Below are positions 1-5,966 of a stretch of 16,169 bases of DNA, one piece after another. Source of the stretch: VFKE01 sp043758025 (GTDB taxonomy: Bacteria; Verrucomicrobiota; Verrucomicrobiia; Verrucomicrobiales; Verrucomicrobiaceae). The number at the start of each line of letters is the position of its first letter. Position 1 is the stretch's first letter. The stretch spans positions 1-16,169 of the forward strand of contig JAYVOH010000076.1 in NCBI GenBank assembly GCA_043758025.1. Direction: 5' to 3'. Under the pieces are notes generated by a model. It ran no database searches and was not told the DNA's origin. It was given only the letters and a program-made list of their open reading frames with translations. Position numbers and translations under genes: made by a program.

Positions 1-16
1 TCCACATCACTCGAAG

Positions 17-110
17 ACAACCTGCGATCCGATTCATAACCCATAACTCATAACTCATAACCGCGCCCCCGGGCGCAACACCCGCGCCTCCGGCGCTCAC
101 AACCTGCGAT
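17..110. repeat. 12-bp direct repeat flanking an inserted repeat cassette
   Basis: The 12-mer ACAACCTGCGAT occurs at 17-28 and again at 99-110, directly before the ATG at 111. Between the copies lie four 7-bp TCATAAC-type units and two GC-rich hairpins: stem 63-68/71-76 with a 2-base loop, and stem 84-88/92-96 with a 3-base loop. The arrangement looks like a cassette inserted with duplication of the target, or slipped-strand expansion. No transposase is present. The repeats are directly visible; the insertion mechanism is inference. Confidence 0.6.
34..61. repeat. Tandem 7-bp repeat (TCATAAC)x4
   Basis: Four consecutive 7-base units, TCATAAC, CCATAAC, TCATAAC and TCATAAC, fill 34-61. The reverse complement of the same unit recurs in three degenerate copies at 5046-5066, right at the end of the integrase gene. 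I believe such units are common between genes in some Verrucomicrobiota, but I cannot check that here. Confidence 0.75.
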
Positions 111-887
111 ATGTCCCAGCCAAAACCAACCACGCCTGTCCACGTCCACGACACCGAATCCCTCCGGCTCGAGGGTGTCACCGTCTCCGTCGGATTCGAC
201 GACATGCTCGACGTCAGCCTGACGCTCAATCACCCGCACCTGGACAGCATGATCGTGGTCACCAGCCACGACGACAAGAAGACACAGGCGGTCGCGCGCA
301 AGCATGGTGCCTTCTGCGTGCCCACGGACCTCATCTATAAAAACGGCCGGCACTTCAACAAAGGCGCGGCCATCAACGCCGGGTTCAATTACTTCCAATA
401 CCACGGCTGGAGGCTGCACCTGGACAGCGACATCGTCCTTCCCGACAACTTCCGCCGGATGCTCTTCAACCACCACCACCTGGACCGCAACAGCCTCTAC
501 GGTGCCGACCGCGTGGATGTCGTCGGTCCCAAGAAAGTCGCCAGCCTCCGCGACCACTTCCGCGATCACCCCCAGCACCGCTGCAGGTTCTTGGTGGACT
601 GCACGCACGACCGCAAGTTCGACGGCCCGCTGGGCGGTCGCATGGTCAGCCAGCTCAACGGCTACACGCCCCTCGGCTACTTCCAGCTCTGGCACGCCAG
701 CAAGCAGCGCGGCTATCCCTACAGCCTCGGCACCGCCGCGCACGACGACACCATGTTCTCTCACCTCTGGCCGCTCAAGAACCGCCATCTGCTGCCAGGC
801 GTCATCGTCTATCACATCTGCGCAAGATCACCCAAGTGGGGCGAGAACTGGGACGGCAACCGCAAACAACCGAGGCTGAGCAAATGA
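111..887 (+). CDS. GT-A fold glycosyltransferase-like protein
   Basis: A 258-residue protein with the layout of a small GT-A (family 2-like) glycosyltransferase. It has an N-terminal beta-strand/Asp region (TVSVGFDD, residues 24-31), a second strand (MIVVTSHDD, 47-55), the acceptor-side motif FNKGAAIN (82-89), and a DxD motif in LDSDIVLP (104-111), which in this fold binds the metal and the nucleotide sugar. The C-terminal half has HHD-type and Trp-rich segments but no membrane helix, so the protein is probably cytosolic. Phages use such enzymes to decorate DNA, virions or host glycans; which applies here is unknown. The start ATG follows a duplicated 12-mer and has no clear Shine-Dalgarno sequence. 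Third codon positions are rich in C, unlike the genes beyond 3900. The fold is fairly secure, the substrate is not. Confidence 0.75.
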   Translation: MSQPKPTTPVHVHDTESLRLEGVTVSVGFDDMLDVSLTLNHPHLDSMIVVTSHDDKKTQAVARKHGAFCVPTDLIYKNGRHFNKGAAINAGFNYFQYHGWRLHLDSDIVLPDNFRRMLFNHHHLDRNSLYGADRVDVVGPKKVASLRDHFRDHPQHRCRFLVDCTHDRKFDGPLGGRMVSQLNGYTPLGYFQLWHASKQRGYPYSLGTAAHDDTMFSHLWPLKNRHLLPGVIVYHICARSPKWGENWDGNRKQPRLSK

Positions 888-920
888 GTCAGTAGCTACA
901 AAACCCAATATCCCATCAAC

Positions 921-1136
921 ATGAAGACATCACATTTCAATATCGGGGACACGCTTAGAATGAAGAATTACCCGACTGCAGGCGGCTTCCGCCTCTGGCG
1001 CGTGATCTCACACAACCTCGGAGGAGAGCACCAAGAGAGCAGCTACGGTCTCAAGCCTCTCGATCAAACTGAGAATCGTCCACTCAACGTGCCGTGCGTC
1101 ATGCTCGAAAGTATGACGGGCATCGAGCGCGTATGA
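921..1136 (+). CDS. Small hypothetical phage-type protein
   Basis: A 71-residue protein of unknown function. It is rich in beta-type residues, with a GDTLRMKNYP segment followed by FRLWRVISHN, which suggests a small beta-barrel or SH3-like fold, but I do not recognise a family. Its TGA (1134-1136) overlaps the ATG of the ASCH gene at 1133 in an ATGA arrangement, so the two are almost certainly translationally coupled and probably act in the same process. The 33-base gap before it has no obvious terminator. Confidence 0.6.
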   Translation: MKTSHFNIGDTLRMKNYPTAGGFRLWRVISHNLGGEHQESSYGLKPLDQTENRPLNVPCVMLESMTGIERV

Positions 1137-1564
1137 AAGCCATCTCCCTCTGGCAGCCCTGGGCGCAAGCCATGGCGCTCGGTCTCAAGCGCAACGAGAC
1201 GCGGCACTGGCCGACCAATTATCGCGGCGACATTGTCATCTGCAGCGCCAAGCGGCCGCTAGATTCCGTCGGTCGTGAGATTTGCAGAGAGGCGGAGATC
1301 AGTGCCGATCTTCTCCAGTTCGGCTATGCCCTCTGCATCGTGGAGATCTACGATGTCGATCATACGCAGGCCTTGTTCCACCAGCCCGGCAACGAGCCAG
1401 GGATGCTGGAGCTGCTGCTTGGCGACTATTCAGCCGGCCGCTTCGCCTGGCGCACAAAAAATCTGCGACGCCTCGCTGAACCCGTGCCCATCACCGGCCG
1501 TCAGGGCCTGTTCAACATCACCGGCGAGACTGCGGAGAGGATTCTTGAACAAGTGAAAAATTAA
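1133..1564 (+). CDS. ASCH domain protein
   Basis: A 143-residue protein that begins with a textbook ASCH N-terminus: MKAISLWQPW (1-10), then the ALGLKRNETRHWPT stretch (15-28) with the conserved Lys20, Glu22 and Arg24, then YRGDIVICSAKR (30-41). ASCH domains have a PUA-like beta-barrel that binds RNA or modified nucleosides; some (YqfB type) hydrolyse N4-acetylcytidine. I chose the ATG at 1133 rather than the in-frame ATG at 1094 because the ASCH motif starts with it and it overlaps the preceding stop in ATGA. The length fits a stand-alone ASCH protein. A second ASCH-like gene lies at 2840. Target nucleic acid unknown. Confidence 0.85.
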   Translation: MKAISLWQPWAQAMALGLKRNETRHWPTNYRGDIVICSAKRPLDSVGREICREAEISADLLQFGYALCIVEIYDVDHTQALFHQPGNEPGMLELLLGDYSAGRFAWRTKNLRRLAEPVPITGRQGLFNITGETAERILEQVKN

Positions 1565-1575
1565 CCCGCCTCGCC

Positions 1576-1947
1576 ATGCTTGATCAACACTGGATATACA
1601 CGACGCGCTGCAAGTGTTGCGGAGAGCCGACCGACTACGTGGTGCCAAAAGAACGCTACACGCACGAAAAATTTGCTGATTACGTCCGTTCCATGCCGCT
1701 CGCGAGTTGGTTCGACTGCGAGAAATGCGGACGCATGACCGTGCAAGAAGTCGTGGCATACGAACACTCGGATCCGCCAGAAACAGAGTCAGAAGCTTCC
1801 GACACCACACGTCTGGACTGGATGGATAAAATGCGCGCCGATTGTGAGGGGCACGTCTTATCGCGCTGTTTCATGCCGGGCGATCAAACATTGCGGGAGC
1901 GGATCGATGATATGATGAAACTGAACGAACAAGCTGAATCGCCATGA
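1576..1947 (+). CDS. Small zinc-ribbon-like hypothetical protein
   Basis: A 123-residue protein with two Cys pairs, C12-x2-C15 (in RCKCCGEP) and C48-x2-C51 (in DCEKCGR), spaced as in a zinc ribbon. An acidic linker follows, and then a C-terminal helical segment (TTRLDWMDKM, then LRERIDDMMK). The RLDWMDK segment resembles small proteins found in many tailed phages, but no function is established. It starts 11 bases after the ASCH gene and its TGA overlaps the next ATG (1944). Metal binding is inferred from the Cys spacing only. Confidence 0.65.
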   Translation: MLDQHWIYTTRCKCCGEPTDYVVPKERYTHEKFADYVRSMPLASWFDCEKCGRMTVQEVVAYEHSDPPETESEASDTTRLDWMDKMRADCEGHVLSRCFMPGDQTLRERIDDMMKLNEQAESP

Positions 1948-2204
1948 GTGACGAACACGGGCCCGACGACAACTATGATCCACCAAAGTCTCAGCCGTTG
2001 GCATTTGGCAATGGTTCTGCCATCGTGCGCCACGAATACTGGAGGCTCTTGGAACTCGGTGAAATGGTGCTGCCCGGTGATGAACAGCTTCGAGGTAGCG
2101 GCACAAAGTGGACATGGATGCCCGCCTGTGATAGCCCCGAGACGGCCTACCTCTACATCGAAGAAGGATGCCTTCCAATCCGCCGGAAGGTGAAACTCTA
2201 CTAA
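1944..2204 (+). CDS. Small hypothetical phage-type protein
   Basis: An 86-residue protein that overlaps the preceding stop in ATGA. It has an acidic N-terminus, then a central REYWRLL-like segment (RHEYWRLLELGE, residues 29-40) and TKWTWMP (54-60). The pattern of aromatic residues followed by a Gly-Asp turn is seen in small phage proteins of unknown role. No Cys pair, membrane segment or signal peptide is evident. Coupling to the zinc-ribbon gene suggests they are made together. Confidence 0.6.
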   Translation: MSDEHGPDDNYDPPKSQPLAFGNGSAIVRHEYWRLLELGEMVLPGDEQLRGSGTKWTWMPACDSPETAYLYIEEGCLPIRRKVKLY

Positions 2205-2243
2205 GGGCAGAACAGGCTGAGCTTTTGACATGCCCGCCCAAGC

Positions 2244-2843
2244 ATGTCCCCCCGCTTCATCGCCACCAAGGCCCGTGTAAAGAATCGCGGGATCCCGCCC
2301 GACGAATTCCTCGATCAACTCCTCACCTGGGGCCGCTTCGCCCCCGCTGAAATCTTCGCCGTGAACGCCGAGGCGAATGATGTCTATGATTCCATCTGGC
2401 CCGTGCTCGGCCCGTGGCAAGGCCAGCCAGGCAGCGCCCTCCGCCTGCTTCATCGCAAGGCCGTCATGATGGAAATCATCCGCGTGCTCGCAGGCTTCGA
2501 GTCCAGCTTCAAATTCGACGAAGGCCGCGACATCACCAACGCCACCAGCGTCACCCCGTCCACCATCGAGGCCGGAGCCTGGCAGGTCAGCGCCAACAGC
2601 AAGCTCTTCGGCAAAGACCTCAAAGCCCTCGTAGCCGCCCGCGTGCGCGACTACGATAACGACGGCGACATCGACGACACCGACTTCCAGATCGCCATGA
2701 AGCTCGATCATCCCCTCGCCTTCGAATACATCGCGCGCCTGCTCCGCCACACCACCCACCACAACGGCCCCGTCCTCCGCCACGAGATCGACGCCTGGAT
2801 GAGCAAGGACGCGGTGAATGAATTCATGCGGCTGCTGGTATGA
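2244..2843 (+). CDS. Lysozyme-like (SLT-fold) endolysin with EF-hand loop
   Basis: A 199-residue protein. Residues 76-118 look like the core of a lysozyme/lytic transglycosylase fold: a helix ending in VLAGFESSF with Glu86 as candidate catalytic acid, then IEAGAWQVSANS (109-120), comparable to the G-x-x-Q-[IV] turn of transglycosylases. Residues 136-147 (DYDNDGDIDDTD) match the 12-position EF-hand calcium loop exactly: D at 1, 3, 5, G at 6, I at 8, D at 9 and D at 12. The C-terminal helices contain IARLLRHT and a conserved-looking HNGP. There is no signal peptide, so as an endolysin it would need a holin, which I cannot identify in the window. Its TGA overlaps the next ATG (2840). The assignment rests on motif reading; a structural or tail-associated hydrolase is possible. 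Confidence 0.6.
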   Translation: MSPRFIATKARVKNRGIPPDEFLDQLLTWGRFAPAEIFAVNAEANDVYDSIWPVLGPWQGQPGSALRLLHRKAVMMEIIRVLAGFESSFKFDEGRDITNATSVTPSTIEAGAWQVSANSKLFGKDLKALVAARVRDYDNDGDIDDTDFQIAMKLDHPLAFEYIARLLRHTTHHNGPVLRHEIDAWMSKDAVNEFMRLLV

Positions 2844-3328
2844 TCAAGCGCCCACTCGATGCCCGTTTTTCGTCAGCAGTGCTGGAAGGGCGAAAGACCA
2901 CCACCATCCGTGATAACGCATGGCCTGTTGGTGTTCCGATCCAGCTCTACAATTGGAGCGGCGCTCCCTACCGTTCGCCACAAACCGACGTGGCCGTCGT
3001 CATTGTCCAGGGCTTCTGGTCGATCCAAATCACGAGCCTGCAGAGCCGAGAGATGATCTACGAGTGCGGTAAAGAGAGTGCCCCGGCATTGTGGGAATCT
3101 GAAGGCTTCGTTTCACAGGAAGAAATGGACGAATGGTTCCGCCCGCTTGTGAAGCCGGGAAAGACCATCACGAAAACGCTCATGAGATTTCGCCTGGCCA
3201 ACGAAAATTCAGCTGCGCCGCCACCACAAACCTGCCCGACGTGCGGAGAGCGCTGTCAGCCGGACGATTTGAAATGCGACGAATGCGGTCATGATTTGCC
3301 GACGTGCGATGCATTCCTAAAACGGTGA
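2840..3328 (+). CDS. ASCH-like protein with C-terminal zinc ribbon
   Basis: A 162-residue protein coupled to the lysin gene by an ATGA overlap. Residues 3-60 form an ASCH/PUA-like barrel, with the characteristic LEGRKTTTIRD (15-25), PVGVPIQLYNWSG (29-41) and a YRS segment. A helical part (92-105) and the closing strand KTLMRFRLA (112-120) follow. After a Pro-rich linker the C-terminus carries C132-x2-C135 and C146-x2-C149, a zinc ribbon. The combination suggests an RNA- or DNA-binding regulator. It is the second ASCH-type gene within 2 kb but differs strongly in sequence from the first, so a recent duplication is unlikely. The fold is likely, the role is unknown. Confidence 0.7.
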   Translation: MIKRPLDARFSSAVLEGRKTTTIRDNAWPVGVPIQLYNWSGAPYRSPQTDVAVVIVQGFWSIQITSLQSREMIYECGKESAPALWESEGFVSQEEMDEWFRPLVKPGKTITKTLMRFRLANENSAAPPPQTCPTCGERCQPDDLKCDECGHDLPTCDAFLKR

Positions 3329-3392
3329 ATTTATATACAAAAATAAAGTTCTATTCGCTTGGCTTCCGCAACGGTTCGACGATGCTAAAACC

Positions 3393-3731
3393 ATGAAAAC
3401 AACGACCAAAAAAGAAAGCCCGCAGACCGCACCAGAAGCATTCATTTTCGCCCTCGACAAACTGGGTTTCAAACCCGGACGCTGGGACAGCAAAGCGACC
3501 CGCATCTTCGATCTGCGCAATGCCCAGGGACATCCCGAAATCCGCATCGCGATGGACTACGAAGGCGAGCCGGTCCCGCAAAGCCTCACCCTAGTAAAAT
3601 TCACCGGCACCCAAGCCCAGCTCATTGAATGGGAAACGCAGAACATGAGCACCGCCATGCCCACCGCCGGTCTCCTCGCCCTGATCGAGGCCAGCGCGCC
3701 CACCCTGAAGGTCATCGCCAAGGCAGCCTAA
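3393..3731 (+). CDS. Hypothetical protein
   Basis: A 112-residue protein with a Lys/Thr-rich N-terminus, then FIFALDKLGFKPGRWDSK (17-34), an amphipathic helix and turn, a beta-rich middle and a hydrophobic Ala-rich C-terminus. I do not recognise a family. It stands alone after a 64-base A/T-rich gap and is the last gene before the repeat-rich integrase upstream region. Like the glycosyltransferase and lysin genes, its third codon positions are rich in C. It may be the last gene of the left block. Confidence 0.55.
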   Translation: MKTTTKKESPQTAPEAFIFALDKLGFKPGRWDSKATRIFDLRNAQGHPEIRIAMDYEGEPVPQSLTLVKFTGTQAQLIEWETQNMSTAMPTAGLLALIEASAPTLKVIAKAA

Positions 3732-3734
3732 AAC

Positions 3735-3913
3735 GTGACGCGGCAGCAACGTATTTTGATTTTACCTACGCAACACACTTGGTTCAAATCCTTGCGCGGT
3801 AGCCCTTCGTATGAGGGCTTACCCACGGTAATACGGGACGCGGGGAGACGCTAAAAGACGCGAAAAGACATTTTAGGCGTGACGCGGACGGGACGCGGGG
3901 CGATGCTTGGGGA
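3735..3913. other. Candidate attachment / recombinase-binding region
   Basis: A gene-free segment packed with repeats upstream of the integrase. Visible are: inverted repeat TTACC-CAC-GGTAA (3819-3831); a 9-bp stem with one bulge, 3798-3806 against 3814-3823; an upstream TTACC at 3762-3766; the T-arm-like GGTTCAAATCC at 3781-3791; and an imperfect inverted repeat 3849-3856/3871-3879. An integrase next to such a segment usually marks attP or attL. A complete tRNA is not present: the T stem would have two T-T mismatches. No second att copy is visible in the window, so the core cannot be fixed. Confidence 0.4.
3833..3900. repeat. Pair of direct repeats before the integrase
   Basis: The 13-mer ACGGGACGCGGGG is present exactly at 3833-3845 and 3888-3900, 55 bases apart. 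The match continues so that 20-base windows agree at 18 positions. A shorter related element, GTGACGCGG, occurs at 3735-3743 and 3879-3887. These could be arm-type sites for the recombinase or its accessory protein, or a genomic low-complexity repeat related to 10012-10058. Confidence 0.6.
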
Positions 3914-5050
3914 GTGAAGGTCCGCAAGCGCGTTTATAAATCCGGTCTGGCGTCGTGGCAACTCGACGGCGGGATCGTGGCTGGAAAGCGGTTTCAGCGT
4001 TCTTACGAGACGAAAGAAGATGCGGACAGGGCGCTGACGTTGATGCGCGGATCCCGGGCGCGACATGGGGAAGCGGCGATGGAAATGACGCGCGGGGAGA
4101 TGGCGGAGCTGATGCTCGCGCGGGAGCGGCTAAACGGGCAGTCATTGCTGGCGGCTGTTGATTTTTATTTGAAAAATGCGGCGCTGCCTGCGGAGCCGAT
4201 ATTGCTCGTGGATCTGGTGACGCGATTCATTGATGCTCGCAAAAAAGCAGGTCGAAGTTTTGAATACACGAAGCAGCTCTCGGTTACGGTGGGAGCGTTT
4301 GCGCGTTCGCTGCCTCTGAAAAAGGCGCATGAGATCACGCGCGCGGATGTGGAGCGCTGGCTGCACGGCAACGAATGGAGCGCGCGCACGCAAAATGGAT
4401 ATCTGGGCGATGTGCGGACGTTTTTTAATCGAGCGGTCAAAGACAAGATCGTCGCGCAGAATCCGTGTGATGGGATTGAGAAGATCACGCTGGGTGAAGC
4501 GGAGATTGAGATCGTTAGCGTTTCGCAATGCGCAGCGCTTTTGAAAATGTGCCTGAGTGCGGAGCACAAACCGTTGCTGGGATTTGTCGCCCTGGGCCTG
4601 TTCTGCGGATTGCGGCCGCATGAGCTGCAGCGGTCTGGATGGTCGGAGGTGAATCTAAAGGGCCGCACGGTGATCGTGATGGGAAAGAGAGCAAAGTCAC
4701 GTCGGCGGCGAGTGGTGGACATCAGCGTAAATGCCTGCGCCTGGTTGCGTCGCGCAGACCGGACCGGAGCGATATGCCCGGATAATTTCCAAGAGCGCTG
4801 GAAGGCACTGCGGCGGGACTGTGGATGGACGGCACGCGGTGGCGATGGGGCGCGGCCCTGGCCGCACGACGGAATGCGTCATACTTATGCGACGATGCAT
4901 TACGCGATGCACCAGGATGAGCGGCTGCTGCAGGCGCAGATGGGCCATGAGAGTGATGAGATGCTCCACCGACATTACCGCGCGCTGGCAACGAAGGTGG
5001 ACGCGGTGAAGTTTTGGAAGCTGCGGCCGGGGAGGAAGGGCAAGGGTTAA
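3914..5050 (+). CDS. int: Tyrosine recombinase / phage integrase
   Basis: A 378-residue site-specific recombinase. An N-terminal arm-binding-like region (1-90) is followed by a SAM-like core-binding domain (98-185) and the catalytic domain. Catalytic residues: Arg234 in LFCGLRPHEL, Lys258 or Lys261 in the beta-hairpin MGKRAKSRRRR, Arg322 with His323 in the box II segment PHDGMRHTYAT, His345 in MGHESDE, and the nucleophile Tyr355 in LHRHYRAL. His318 sits four rather than three residues before Arg322. The only usable start in this frame is the GTG at 3914, since the frame is open back to a stop at 3812 without ATG, GTG or TTG. The start overlaps the stop of a five-codon ORF (ATG at 3903, MLGE), which may couple translation. 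The gene ends in a degenerate TCATAAC-type repeat. Confidence 0.92.
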   Translation: MKVRKRVYKSGLASWQLDGGIVAGKRFQRSYETKEDADRALTLMRGSRARHGEAAMEMTRGEMAELMLARERLNGQSLLAAVDFYLKNAALPAEPILLVDLVTRFIDARKKAGRSFEYTKQLSVTVGAFARSLPLKKAHEITRADVERWLHGNEWSARTQNGYLGDVRTFFNRAVKDKIVAQNPCDGIEKITLGEAEIEIVSVSQCAALLKMCLSAEHKPLLGFVALGLFCGLRPHELQRSGWSEVNLKGRTVIVMGKRAKSRRRRVVDISVNACAWLRRADRTGAICPDNFQERWKALRRDCGWTARGGDGARPWPHDGMRHTYATMHYAMHQDERLLQAQMGHESDEMLHRHYRALATKVDAVKFWKLRPGRKGKG

Positions 5051-5066
5051 GAGTTATGAGTTACGG
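5046..5066. repeat. Degenerate 7-bp tandem repeat, inverted copy
   Basis: Three consecutive units, GTTAAGA, GTTATGA and GTTACGG, are reverse complements of the TCATAAC unit at 34-61. The first unit contains the integrase stop codon TAA. The same repeat family therefore lies in opposite orientation at both ends of the segment 34-5066. Confidence 0.5.
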
Positions 5067-5082
5067 GTGAAGGTCGGCGGGC

Positions 5083-5111
5083 TTGACAGACGCGGTGGGT
5101 GTGGAGAAAAT
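5083..5111 (+). promoter_or_regulatory. Sigma70-type promoter for the TM2 protein
   Basis: A perfect -35 TTGACA (5083-5088), a 17-base spacer and a 4/6-match -10 GAAAAT (5106-5111) end six bases before the ATG at 5118. Transcription would start at or next to the start codon, giving a leaderless message. A weak GGAG at 5103-5106 would matter only if an upstream promoter is used. Confidence 0.5.
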
Positions 5112-5117
5112 ACGAAT

Positions 5118-5633
5118 ATGACCGGAAGCTCTTACTGGCTGCTGCAGCAAGATGGAAACCCTCAAGGGCCATTCGCGGAGTCGCAATTGCGCGGCATGTG
5201 GAACAACGGGCGCATCACGGCTGCTGACCAGCTCTGCCTGATGGAGACGGATTTCTGGCAGCCTGCAGCCGAGATATTAGACGTGCCGGATCCCGACGAG
5301 GAGCTGAGGAAGCAACGGGGCAAAAAAGATGAGTGGCGCGCGAATGCACAGGCACAATTTGAAAAGCAAAAGCGGAGTCCAGGGCTGGCGTTCATCTGGA
5401 GCTTTTTACTGCCAGGCGCTGGACAGTTTTACTGCGGTGCCGTTTTCAGTGGCGTGCTCTGGCTGCTCTTGATGGTCATTATTTTGGCCGTCATCTTTTT
5501 TGCCACGCTGCACCGAATCATCATCATAGGCAGTTACGGCAGCGCCTGGTCGCTGGGAATTTTCAGCGGGGCCTCGGCGTGGATCTGCGCGGAGCGTGCG
5601 AACAAAAGACTGAAAGAGAAGCTTGGGGCTTGA
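5118..5633 (+). CDS. GYF_2 (DUF4339) and TM2-like membrane protein
   Basis: A 171-residue protein of two parts. Residues 6-55 match the GYF_2/DUF4339 pattern: YWLLQQDGNPQGPF, then QLRGMWNNGRI, then FWQPAAEI. This is a small domain thought to bind peptides. Residues 56-85 are charged and probably coiled. Residues 87-157 are TM2-like: RSPGLAFIWSFLLPGAGQFY (86-105) with the typical LPG-x-GQFY turn, a long hydrophobic stretch (111-131) and a second segment (137-157), then a basic tail. It should sit in the cytoplasmic membrane with the GYF part inside. I chose the ATG at 5118 over an in-frame GTG at 5067 because the domain starts there and a promoter ends just before it. It could be a lysogen-expressed moron, for example for superinfection exclusion, but this is only suggested by its place between integrase and switch. 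Confidence 0.75.
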   Translation: MTGSSYWLLQQDGNPQGPFAESQLRGMWNNGRITAADQLCLMETDFWQPAAEILDVPDPDEELRKQRGKKDEWRANAQAQFEKQKRSPGLAFIWSFLLPGAGQFYCGAVFSGVLWLLLMVIILAVIFFATLHRIIIIGSYGSAWSLGIFSGASAWICAERANKRLKEKLGA

Positions 5634-5656
5634 TCGGCTAAAAATTTTATTACATT

Positions 5657-5674
5657 CTTTCCCCGGTGGGAAAG
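5657..5674 (-). terminator. Hairpin terminator after the leftward RHH gene
   Basis: CTTTCCC (5657-5663), loop CGGT, GGGAAAG (5668-5674) form a perfect 7-bp stem. Read on the - strand it follows the stop of the RHH gene by 7 bases and is followed by an A/T-rich tract ending in TTTTT. That tract is not a uniform T run, so efficiency is uncertain. It lies between two convergent genes and may serve both. Confidence 0.55.
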
Positions 5675-5681
5675 CGCAAAA

Positions 5682-5960
5682 TCAGCTGGCAACTTTGCTG
5701 GCCTTGTAAGTCCCGGGTGGTTCGTTGAGACCGGTGCGTTGAAAACGCGGCTCGAATTGCTCCTCCGCTTTTAATTTTTTCGCTTTATCGACTACGGCGG
5801 CAGCTAGGTCGTAGTTGCATCGCTTCAAGTCTTCGATGCCAATGGTCAGCGCCAAGCGACAAAGCTGCTGCTCGCTCATCTCGGCCTTTTTGCACGCGAT
5901 GCCGATGGCCTTTTTCAAGTCCTTGGATATCCGAATGGGGAAGCTGATGTCGTTGGTCAC
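5682..5960 (-). CDS. Ribbon-helix-helix protein, leftward arm of the switch
   Basis: A 92-residue protein if started at the GTG at 5960. It has the MetJ/Arc-type ribbon-helix-helix layout: beta strand DISFPIRIS (4-12), helix A KDLKKAIGIACKKAEM (13-28), helix B starting SEQQLCRLAL (29-38), then a basic C-terminal extension. RHH proteins bind operators as dimers through the strand. The frame is open further up to an ATG at 6026 (114 residues), but those extra codons run through a perfect TATAAT (5972-5967 on the - strand), six bases before the GTG. I therefore prefer 5960 and a leaderless message. It is the only gene here on the - strand and faces a second RHH gene, as in phage repressor pairs such as Arc and Mnt of P22. 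Which one maintains lysogeny cannot be told. Confidence 0.75.
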   Translation of the reverse strand: MTNDISFPIRISKDLKKAIGIACKKAEMSEQQLCRLALTIGIEDLKRCNYDLAAAVVDKAKKLKAEEQFEPRFQRTGLNEPPGTYKASKVAS

Positions 5961-5966
5961 GGACGG

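Noticed and set aside
34..61. CRISPR array
   Set aside because: Units are 7 bp with no spacers, and there are no cas genes; these are simple tandem repeats.
48..815. A 255-residue antisense reading frame over the glycosyltransferase
   Set aside because: Val/Glu/Ala-rich mirror of the GT-A gene, whose own DxD and NKG motifs support the + strand.
1884..2783. A 299-residue antisense reading frame over the lysin gene
   Set aside because: Shadow of the codon pattern of the + strand genes, rich in Val/Gly/Ala without motifs, and it crosses two gene boundaries.
3763..3810. A tRNA gene or fragment at the T-arm-like GGTTCAAATCC
   Set aside because: T stem has two T-T mismatches and no D arm or anticodon arm is visible upstream. 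Kept only as a hint for an attachment site.
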